A DNA stretch of 6,937 nt from an uncultured Lachnospiraceae bacterium (GTDB taxonomy: Bacteria > Bacillota > Clostridia > Lachnospirales > Lachnospiraceae), in assembly GCA_946409475.1 (NCBI GenBank), contig CAMJWQ010000186.1, forward strand, positions 1 to 6,937, read 5' to 3'. The position numbers and the translations under genes were made by a program. The notes beneath the pieces are model-generated. The model was not told the DNA's origin. It worked only from the letters and a program-made list of their open reading frames with translations, and did not search any database. Positions 1 to 6,000 of this stretch are shown here, in pieces. The first letter of the stretch is position 1, and each line of letters starts with the position of its first letter.

Positions 1-2375
1 TTCAAGACGGGAAAAAATTTATTACGGGAAACCGCTGCGAGAGAGGTGCGGGAATTGAAAAACCGGAGGAAATCCCCAATCTTTATGAATACAAATTTAA
101 CAGGCTTTTTCACTACCGGCCGTTACCCCTAGAGAAGGCGAAGAGAGGTACTGTCGGAATTCCCAGAGTGTTGAATATGTATGAAAATTACCCCTTTTGG
201 TTTACCTTTTTCACCGCATTGGGATTCAGGGTGGAGCTGTCACCGGTATCAGACAGGAAAATTTACGAAATGGGTATGGATACCATATCCTCCGATACGG
301 CCTGCTATCCCGCTAAACTGGTCCATGGCCATATGGCAGCTTTGATTGAACAGAATGTAAAACATATCTTTTATCCCTGTATCCCAAAGGAAAAAACAGA
401 ATTTAAAGGGGTCAGTAACTGTTACAATTGTCCCATTGTGATTTCATATTCGGAGGTAATAAAAGCCAACATGGACGTGCTCAATGAGAAAGGAATTATA
501 TTTCATAATCCCTTTCTGCCATATAATAATAAAAAACGTTTGATACAGAGGCTTTTTGAGGAATTTAAGGAATTCGGCGTTGTCTTTAAGGAAGTGGAAT
601 ATGCCGTGGAAGCGGCATGGAGGGAAGATTTGAGGTTTAAAAAGGATATTGGAACGAAAGGAAAGGAAACTGTTGCATGGCTGAGAAAGACAGGGAAAAA
701 GGGTATTGTCTTATCCGGAAGGCCCTATCATCTTGATCCGGAAATCAACCATGGGATACCCCAGATACTGACATCCCTGGGACTTGCCGTTCTTACGGAG
801 GATTCCGTCTCTCATTTGGGTGATGTAGAAAGGCCTTTAAGAGTAATGGATCAATGGATGTATCATTCAAGGCTGTACGAGGCGGCTGATTTTGTTTCAC
901 GGCAGGATAATTTGGAATTGGTTCAGCTGAATTCCTTTGGATGCGGACCGGATTCCATCGCCATAGAACAGGCCCAGGAGATTTTAAATAAAAAGGGTAA
1001 AATCCATACCGTTTTAAAAATTGATGAGGTACACAATCTGGGTGCGGTAAAAATACGGCTGCGGTCACTGAAAGCGGCAATGGAGGCAGGAAATCCGGAA
1101 AGTGCCCAAAGAAGAAGCATAGTACCGGAATCAGGAAACAGGCCTGTTTTTACAAAGGAAATGCGTCATCACCATACGATACTTGCTCCGCAAATGGCAC
1201 CTATTCATTTTGAATTAATAGAAGAAGCAGCAAAAACGGAAGGATATCATTTTGAGGTTCTTGCCAAGGTGGAAAAGGAGGATATAGAAGAAGGGTTAAA
1301 ATATGTAAATAACGATTCCTGTTATCCCTCTATAATTATTATCGGACAGATCATAAGAGCATTAAAATCAGGCAAATATGACAGAGAGCACGTAGCAATT
1401 ATGATATCCCAGACGGGAGGCGCCTGCAGGGCCAGTAATTATCTGGGACTCTTAAAAAGAGCTTTAAAGGAAACAGGATTTGAAAATATCCCTGTCATTT
1501 CATTGAATGTGATTGGACTTGAGAAGAACCCGGGATTTAAGCTGACCCCCATGTTAGTGAAGAAAGCACTGATGGCATTGATTTACGGGGATCTTCTTAT
1601 GAAAGTCTTATATCAGGTACGCCCCTACGAGAGTGTACCGGGAACTGCCAACCGTTTATTGGACAAGTGGATGACGGTATGCAAGAAAAATATAAAAAAT
1701 GCAAATCGTAGTATTTTTCGTGAAAATCTGAAGAAAATCGTAACGGAGTTTGAACTTATAGAGGTAAACAATCAGAAAAAGCCCCGTGTAGGACTGGTTG
1801 GCGAAATACTGGTGAAATATCATCCGGCAGCTAATAATCATATGGCTGAGTTTATAGAGGAAGCAGGGGCAGAAATAGTAGTGCCGGGATTAACGGAATT
1901 TTTCCTTTACTGTGCTTATGGCAGAATACCGGGTTTCCGGTATTTAGAGGGAAATCACACGTATAAGACACTGGGTAATTTTATGATAAAATATATAGAA
2001 GATTATCGGAACGATATGCGGAGGGCCTGTATGCAAAGTATAAAGTTTAAGCCCCCCGCTACCATACACGAAATGGCCGACAGTGTAAAGTCCATGCTTT
2101 CTTTATGCAATCAAACGGGAGAGGGCTGGATGCTGACGGCGGAAATGGTGGAATTAATAAAGGAAGGCGCCCATAATATTATCTGTATGCAGCCCTTTGC
2201 CTGTCTTCCCAACCACATAACAGGCAAAGGCATGGTTAAAAAATTGAAAGATAAATATCCGCAGACAAATATTGTTACGGTAGATTATGATCCGGGAGCC
2301 AGTGAAGTAAACCAAATGAACCGAATCCTATTAATGCTGGAAAAATCCATGGAAAATCAAAAAACCATATCTTAA
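1..2375 (+). CDS. Large 2-hydroxyacyl-CoA dehydratase activase-related protein, C-terminal part (5' end outside window)
   Basis: The reading frame is open from base 3 (first full codon) to TAA at 2373-2375, giving 790 codons. The GTG at 168 is internal, because the same frame runs upstream without a stop and encodes family sequence such as GNRCERG (27-47). The family typically has about 1400 residues: two BadF/BcrA-type ATPase modules related to the activator of 2-hydroxyglutaryl-CoA dehydratase, then a DUF2229 region and dehydratase-subunit-like modules. Only the latter part is present here. Visible signatures are GIPRVLNMYENYPFW (from 156), CYPAK (Cys 303), CYNCP (Cys 420 and 429), GRPYHLDPEINHG (from about 717), FGCGPDS (Cys 942), DSCYPS (Cys 1320), TGGACRASN (Cys 1425) and CMQPFACLPNHITG (Cys 2184 and 2202). 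Several of these probably bind iron-sulfur clusters. Relatives couple ATP hydrolysis to low-potential electron transfer, but the substrate of this large form is not established. No membrane segments are seen. The family call is firm; a specific function is not. Confidence 0.88.
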   Translation, partial: QDGKKFITGNRCERGAGIEKPEEIPNLYEYKFNRLFHYRPLPLEKAKRGTVGIPRVLNMYENYPFWFTFFTALGFRVELSPVSDRKIYEMGMDTISSDTACYPAKLVHGHMAALIEQNVKHIFYPCIPKEKTEFKGVSNCYNCPIVISYSEVIKANMDVLNEKGIIFHNPFLPYNNKKRLIQRLFEEFKEFGVVFKEVEYAVEAAWREDLRFKKDIGTKGKETVAWLRKTGKKGIVLSGRPYHLDPEINHGIPQILTSLGLAVLTEDSVSHLGDVERPLRVMDQWMYHSRLYEAADFVSRQDNLELVQLNSFGCGPDSIAIEQAQEILNKKGKIHTVLKIDEVHNLGAVKIRLRSLKAAMEAGNPESAQRRSIVPESGNRPVFTKEMRHHHTILAPQMAPIHFELIEEAAKTEGYHFEVLAKVEKEDIEEGLKYVNNDSCYPSIIIIGQIIRALKSGKYDREHVAIMISQTGGACRASNYLGLLKRALKETGFENIPVISLNVIGLEKNPGFKLTPMLVKKALMALIYGDLLMKVLYQVRPYESVPGTANRLLDKWMTVCKKNIKNANRSIFRENLKKIVTEFELIEVNNQKKPRVGLVGEILVKYHPAANNHMAEFIEEAGAEIVVPGLTEFFLYCAYGRIPGFRYLEGNHTYKTLGNFMIKYIEDYRNDMRRACMQSIKFKPPATIHEMADSVKSMLSLCNQTGEGWMLTAEMVELIKEGAHNIICMQPFACLPNHITGKGMVKKLKDKYPQTNIVTVDYDPGASEVNQMNRILLMLEKSMENQKTIS

Positions 2376-2413
2376 GGGCAAAATATAAAGAAACAGGCGG
2401 AACGATGATTTTC

Positions 2414-2442
2414 TTGCAAAGATGTGAAGAACATAATAAAAT
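2414..2442 (+). promoter_or_regulatory. Candidate sigma-A promoter for queH-argH
   Basis: TTGCAA (2414-2419) and TAAAAT (2437-2442) are separated by 17 bases, matching the consensus at 4/6 and 5/6 positions. Transcription would begin near 2449, leaving a leader of about 45 bases before the queH start. No clear terminator is seen between the upstream gene and this site, so read-through from upstream is also possible. This is pattern matching only. Confidence 0.4.
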
Positions 2443-2494
2443 AGACATAGTGCCTTGAGACGGCCAAAAAAGGAAAGATGGGAAAAGGAATAAA

Positions 2495-3145
2495 ATGAAC
2501 GGTAATTTTCAAAAGGATATGGAGTCGATCATAGCAGGGAACCAAAATAGGAACAGGATACCCACATTATTGCTGCATAGCTGTTGTGCTCCCTGCAGCA
2601 GCTACGTTTTGGAATATCTTTCCGCATATTTTAAAATTACCGTATATTATTATAATCCCAATATTTATCCGGAGCAGGAATATACGGATAGAGTTAAGGA
2701 ACAAAAAAGACTGATAGATGAGCTGAATCCCTATTGTAAAAATAAAGTGGATTTTATGGAGGGCGGCTATGAAAAGGAAAGGTTTTATGAAGCCGCCAAA
2801 GGATTAGAGCAGGAGCCGGAGGGCGGAGAAAGGTGCGGTCAATGCTTTCGTCTGCGATTACGGGAAGCGGCTGAAACAGCAAAAAAAGAAGGCTTTGATT
2901 ATTTTTGCACCACCTTAACCATCAGTCCCTTAAAAAATGCAAAAAAAATTAATGAAATCGGTAAGGAAATAGAAGAGGAATATGAGGTGTCCTTTCTGCC
3001 TTCTGATTTTAAAAAGAAAAACGGATATGTACGTTCCATAGAATTATCAAAGAAGTGGAATCTGTACCGGCAGGATTATTGCGGCTGTATCTATTCATGG
3101 AAACAAAAAGAAACAAATTTAAACGGGATCATTAAAAAACGATAG
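2495..3145 (+). CDS. queH: Epoxyqueuosine reductase QueH (formerly DUF208)
   Basis: QueH reduces epoxyqueuosine to queuosine in the wobble position of tRNAs reading Asp, Asn, His and Tyr codons. It is the cobalamin-independent replacement for QueG. The 216-residue protein has the family's cysteine set: an adjacent pair in HSCCAPCSS (Cys 30, 31 and 34), RCGQCFRLRL (Cys 114 and 117), and CGC near the C-terminus (Cys 196 and 198) in YRQDYCGCIYS. The CC and CxxC pairs are the ones known in the family to hold the iron-sulfur cluster. Other family marks are YYYNPNIYP (residues 51-59) and TTLTISPLKN (139-148). The length is usual for the family. The ATG is preceded by AAAAGGAA (2483-2490), and no in-frame alternative start with a better site lies upstream. 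It ends 21 bases before argH, suggesting one transcript. No queuosine synthesis or salvage partner genes are visible here. The family call is near certain. Confidence 0.95.
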   Translation: MNGNFQKDMESIIAGNQNRNRIPTLLLHSCCAPCSSYVLEYLSAYFKITVYYYNPNIYPEQEYTDRVKEQKRLIDELNPYCKNKVDFMEGGYEKERFYEAAKGLEQEPEGGERCGQCFRLRLREAAETAKKEGFDYFCTTLTISPLKNAKKINEIGKEIEEEYEVSFLPSDFKKKNGYVRSIELSKKWNLYRQDYCGCIYSWKQKETNLNGIIKKR

Positions 3146-3166
3146 AAAAAGGAAAGAAGGAAGATT

Positions 3167-4564
3167 ATGGCACAATTATGGGGAGGACGTTTTACAAAGG
3201 AAACGGACCGGCTGGTATATAATTTCAATGCATCCATAGGGTTTGATCAGAAATTTTACAAAGAAGATATAAGAGGGAGTATTGCCCATGTCACCATGCT
3301 TGCCAAAGAGGGAATACTGACAGGGGAAGAAAAAGACACGATCATCAAGGCGCTGAATGAAATCTTAGAGGATGTGGAATCCGGGAAATTAGTGATAACG
3401 GATGAATACGAGGACATTCACAGCTTTGTGGAAGCAAACCTCATCGAAAGAACGAAGGATATCGGCAAAAAGCTGCATACGGGAAGAAGCCGTAATGACC
3501 AGGTGGCCCTGGACATGAAGCTTTATGTAAGAGAGCAGATAAAGGAAACAGACGGTCTTTTGAAGGATTTGCTGGAGGTGATTCTTGCCATTATGAGGGA
3601 GCACAAGGCTACCGTCATGCCGGGCTTTACCCATCTGCAGAAGGCACAGCCCGTTACGTTAGCCCACCATATGGGGGCTTATTTTGAAATGCTTAAAAGA
3701 GACCGCTCACGGCTGTGGGATATCTATGACCGTATGAATTACTGTCCCCTCGGCTCCGGTGCGTTAGCAGGCACCACCTATCCCCTGGACAGAGAATATA
3801 CGGCAGCCTTGCTGGATTTTTACGGACCTACCCTTAACAGTATGGATTCCGTATCGGACAGGGATTATATCATAGAATTATTAAGTGCTTTCTCGACCAT
3901 CATGATGCATTTAAGCCGGTTTTCGGAGGAAATGATTATTTGGAATTCCAATGAATATCAGTTTATTGATATCGACGATGCCTACAGTACGGGAAGCAGT
4001 ATTATGCCTCAAAAGAAAAACCCGGATATCGCAGAGCTGGTACGGGGTAAAACCGGAAGGGTCTATGGGGCATTAATAGCAATCTTAACGACTATGAAAG
4101 GCTTGCCCCTGGCCTATAACAAGGATATGCAGGAGGATAAGGAGCTGACCTTTGATGCTATTGATACGGTAAAGGGATGTATTCTTCTTTTCACGGGCAT
4201 GCTTTCCACCTTAAAATTCAATAAAGAGGCCATGCGTACCAGTGCGCAAAAAGGCTTTACCAATGCTACCGATGCGGCTGATTATTTGGTAAATAAAGGC
4301 GTACCGTTTCGTGATGCCCACGGAATTATAGGACGGCTCGTATTATATTGCATCGAAAAGAAAACGGCATTGGAGGATTTGAGCCTTGCGGAATACAAAG
4401 CAATCAGTCCGGCCTTTGAGGAAGATATTTATGAAGCCATTTCCATGGATGCCTGTGTAAACAAAAGATTGACAACCGGAGCTCCCGGAATGGAAGCCAT
4501 GGAAACGGTCATAAACATACAGGAGGATTATTTAAAAAAATCCTTGCATTTTCGTAATAAATAG
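3167..4564 (+). CDS. argH: Argininosuccinate lyase
   Basis: ArgH splits argininosuccinate into arginine and fumarate, the last step of arginine synthesis, as a cytoplasmic homotetramer of the fumarase/aspartase superfamily. The 465-residue protein begins with MAQLWGGRF, typical of the family. It carries LHTGRSRNDQ (His 104 to Gln 112), GFTHLQKAQP with the conserved His 156, and the superfamily signature GSSIMPQKKNP (residues 276-286). The signature lies on the flexible loop that supplies the catalytic serine. The C-terminal argininosuccinate-lyase-specific region starts at about residue 364 (FTNATDAADYLV). Length and motifs are complete, so the enzyme should be active. The start is fixed by AAGGA at 3157-3161, five bases upstream of ATG. 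It follows queH by 21 bases and is probably co-transcribed with it. No argG or other arginine gene lies in the window, so the usual argGH pairing is absent on the 3' side and not seen on the 5' side. No terminator is visible after it. Confidence 0.97.
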   Translation: MAQLWGGRFTKETDRLVYNFNASIGFDQKFYKEDIRGSIAHVTMLAKEGILTGEEKDTIIKALNEILEDVESGKLVITDEYEDIHSFVEANLIERTKDIGKKLHTGRSRNDQVALDMKLYVREQIKETDGLLKDLLEVILAIMREHKATVMPGFTHLQKAQPVTLAHHMGAYFEMLKRDRSRLWDIYDRMNYCPLGSGALAGTTYPLDREYTAALLDFYGPTLNSMDSVSDRDYIIELLSAFSTIMMHLSRFSEEMIIWNSNEYQFIDIDDAYSTGSSIMPQKKNPDIAELVRGKTGRVYGALIAILTTMKGLPLAYNKDMQEDKELTFDAIDTVKGCILLFTGMLSTLKFNKEAMRTSAQKGFTNATDAADYLVNKGVPFRDAHGIIGRLVLYCIEKKTALEDLSLAEYKAISPAFEEDIYEAISMDACVNKRLTTGAPGMEAMETVINIQEDYLKKSLHFRNK

Positions 4565-4572
4565 AGTAGTAT
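4544..4572 (+). promoter_or_regulatory. Weak candidate promoter for asd
   Basis: TTGCAT (4544-4549) and TAGTAT (4567-4572) are 17 bases apart, matching the consensus at 3/6 and 4/6 positions. The site overlaps the end of argH. It is weak, but the start point it implies (near 4579) would place the phased direct repeat at the very start of the transcript. Read-through from argH is an equally good explanation for asd expression. Confidence 0.22.
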
Positions 4573-4578
4573 ATGTTA

Positions 4579-4609
4579 AGGAAAGACAGATGTACGCATA
4601 GGAAAGACA
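4579..4609 (+). repeat. Perfect 10-base direct repeat, 21-base period, upstream of asd
   Basis: AGGAAAGACA occurs at 4579-4588 and again at 4600-4609. The two copies are identical and offset by 21 bases, about two turns of the DNA helix. They lie in the 113-base gap between argH and asd. Such phasing suits a protein binding both copies on one DNA face, but the purine-rich sequence also resembles ribosome binding sites, which raises the chance of coincidence. The repeat is seen directly; an operator role is inference. Confidence 0.5.
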
Positions 4610-4677
4610 TTCAAGGGGATTTGTTCTTATTCTAAAAGCTTATCTGTACCTTATTATGGAAAACGAGGAGAATCAAT

Positions 4678-5763
4678 ATGAGTGAAAAATTAAAAGCAGG
4701 TATCCTTGGAGGTACCGGTATGGTAGGCCAACGTTTTATTGCACTGTTAGAAAATCATCCGTGGTTTGAAGTAACAACCATTGCTGCCAGTCCCAGATCG
4801 GCAGGAAAAACCTATGAGGAAGCTGTGGGAAACCGGTGGAAAATGACAACACCTATGCCGGAAGCCGTAAAGAAGCTGATTGTATGTAATGTAAATGAAG
4901 TAGAAGAAGTGGCGGGAAAGGTGGATTTTGTTTTCAGTGCCGTTGATATGACTAAGGATGAAATAAAAGCAATCGAAGAAGCTTATGCGAAGACGGAAAC
5001 TCCTGTTGTTTCCAACAACAGTGCCCATAGATGGACTCCGGATGTTCCCATGGTAATACCTGAAATTAACCCGGAACATTTTGACGTGATAGAGATGCAA
5101 AAGAAACGTTTAGGAACGAAAAAAGGATTTATTGCCGTAAAGCCTAATTGTTCCATTCAAAGCTATGCGCCGGTTCTTACCGCATGGAGGGAATTCGGAC
5201 CGAAGGAAGTGGTGGCGACTACCTATCAGGCAATTTCCGGTTCGGGAAAGACCTTTAAGGATTGGCCTGAAATGGTAGAAAATATTATTCCTTATATTGG
5301 CGGAGAAGAAGAAAAAAGTGAACAGGAGCCCTTAAAATTATGGGGAACCGTTACGGATAAGGGGATTGAAAAGGCCGCAGGCCCTGTTATTACCACCCAA
5401 TGTATTCGTGTTCCCGTATTGAACGGTCATACGGCAGCGGTATTTGTAAAATTTGATAAAAAACCGGCAAAAGAAGAATTAATTGACCGTCTGGTTACTT
5501 TCAGGGGACTTCCCCAGGAGCTTGATCTCCCCAGTGCACCGAAACAATTTATACAGTATTTAGAAGAAGATAACAGACCTCAGGTAACTTTGGATGTTGA
5601 TTTTGAAAAGGGTATGGGTATATCTGTCGGAAGAATACGGGAAGATTTTGTATATGATTATAAATTTATAGGCTTATCCCATAATACGGTGAGAGGAGCT
5701 GCAGGCGGAGCCGTTCTCTGTGCCGAGCTATTAAAAGCAAAGGGCTATATTGCAAAGAAATAA
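4678..5763 (+). CDS. asd: Aspartate-semialdehyde dehydrogenase (archaeal/fungal-type family)
   Basis: Asd reduces L-aspartyl-4-phosphate with NADPH to aspartate semialdehyde, the branch point to lysine/diaminopimelate, threonine and methionine. The 361-residue protein has the N-terminal nucleotide-binding loop GGTGMVGQ (residues 11-18), the catalytic cysteine in KPNCSIQS (Cys 158), the substrate-binding and acid-base segment RVPVLNGH (Arg 244, His 251), and the C-terminal SHNTVRGAAGGA. The motifs VPMVIPEINPEH and SHNTVRGAAGG place it in the longer form first described in archaea and fungi (TIGR00978-like), not the classic E. coli or Bacillus form. All key residues are present. A strong Shine-Dalgarno site, GAGGAG (4665-4670), lies seven bases before ATG and settles the start. 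It is followed by a hairpin terminator, so it is the last gene of its transcript. The leader is too short for a lysine riboswitch and shows no T-box motif. Confidence 0.95.
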   Translation: MSEKLKAGILGGTGMVGQRFIALLENHPWFEVTTIAASPRSAGKTYEEAVGNRWKMTTPMPEAVKKLIVCNVNEVEEVAGKVDFVFSAVDMTKDEIKAIEEAYAKTETPVVSNNSAHRWTPDVPMVIPEINPEHFDVIEMQKKRLGTKKGFIAVKPNCSIQSYAPVLTAWREFGPKEVVATTYQAISGSGKTFKDWPEMVENIIPYIGGEEEKSEQEPLKLWGTVTDKGIEKAAGPVITTQCIRVPVLNGHTAAVFVKFDKKPAKEELIDRLVTFRGLPQELDLPSAPKQFIQYLEEDNRPQVTLDVDFEKGMGISVGRIREDFVYDYKFIGLSHNTVRGAAGGAVLCAELLKAKGYIAKK

Positions 5764-5782
5764 AATTCTTAGGGCATAACGG

Positions 5783-5797
5783 CCGGTTATTTACCGG
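5783..5797 (+). repeat. Short GC-rich hairpin after asd
   Basis: CCGGT (5783-5787) can pair with ACCGG (5793-5797) around a five-base loop, and one G-U pair can be added at the base. It ends one base before the larger terminator hairpin. It may stabilise the 3' end of the transcript or be incidental. Confidence 0.35.
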
Positions 5798-5798
5798 T

Positions 5799-5831
5799 AA
5801 AAGGAACAGCAGATAATTTGCTGTTCCTTTT
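5799..5831 (+). terminator. Hairpin terminator of asd, possibly bidirectional
   Basis: AAAAGGAACAGCA (5799-5811) and its exact reverse complement (5819-5831) form a perfect 13-base-pair stem with a seven-base loop. The core of nine pairs is followed by TTTT, then CCTGTTGT, so the U-run is short. Because A-runs and T-runs flank the core symmetrically, it could also stop transcription from the opposite strand. It lies 35 bases after the asd stop and before the promoters of the next gene, which fits its role as the boundary between two transcripts. Confidence 0.8.
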
Positions 5832-5870
5832 CCTGTTGTATTGTAGTAATTTTATGAAATATTAAAACAC

Positions 5871-5898
5871 TTGCTAAAATTGTAAAAAGATATATAAT
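5871..5898 (+). promoter_or_regulatory. Distal sigma-A-like promoter of the PAS-GGDEF gene
   Basis: TTGCTA (5871-5876) and a perfect TATAAT (5893-5898) are 16 bases apart. Transcription would begin near 5905 and give a leader of about 95 bases, AT-rich and including runs of T at 5917-5930. No known riboswitch motif, including the c-di-GMP (GEMM) type, is recognisable in that leader. Confidence 0.45.
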
Positions 5899-5940
5899 TA
5901 TACGTAAGATAATAGCTTTTTTGCATTTTTTTATAATAAA

Positions 5941-5969
5941 TTGTAATATGTTGTTAAATTTGTTATAAT
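5941..5969 (+). promoter_or_regulatory. Proximal promoter with extended -10 for the PAS-GGDEF gene
   Basis: TTGTAA (5941-5946) and a perfect TATAAT (5964-5969) are separated by 17 bases. The -10 box is preceded by TGT (5961-5963), giving a full extended -10 element. Transcription would begin about 25 bases before the start codon, just ahead of the AAGGAG ribosome binding site (5988-5993). This is the best promoter in the window. Confidence 0.62.
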
Positions 5970-6000
5970 ATTCAATCATATACAAAAAAGGAGTTATGAT

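Noticed and set aside
168..170. GTG as the start codon of the first gene
   Set aside because: The frame is open from base 3 and the upstream codons encode conserved family sequence, so this codon is internal.
793..1120. Minus-strand reading frames inside the large activase-related gene
   Set aside because: They are shadows of a clearly conserved + strand protein and resemble no recognisable family.
2405..2458. 17-codon mini reading frame (starts MIFLQRCEE) preceded by AGGCGG, upstream of queH
   Set aside because: It overlaps the better-supported candidate promoter at 2414-2442, has no regulatory codon run, and is too short to distinguish from chance.
2376..2494. preQ1 riboswitch upstream of queH
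   Set aside because: No recognisable preQ1 aptamer core or pseudoknot tail is seen, and QueH acts at the end of the pathway where such control is less expected.
4565..4677. Lysine riboswitch or T-box controlling asd
   Set aside because: The gap is too short for a lysine riboswitch, there is no T-box consensus, and no terminator hairpin lies before asd.
5905..6000. c-di-GMP riboswitch in the leader of the PAS-GGDEF gene
   Set aside because: The conserved GEMM bases are absent, and the leader is almost entirely A and T.
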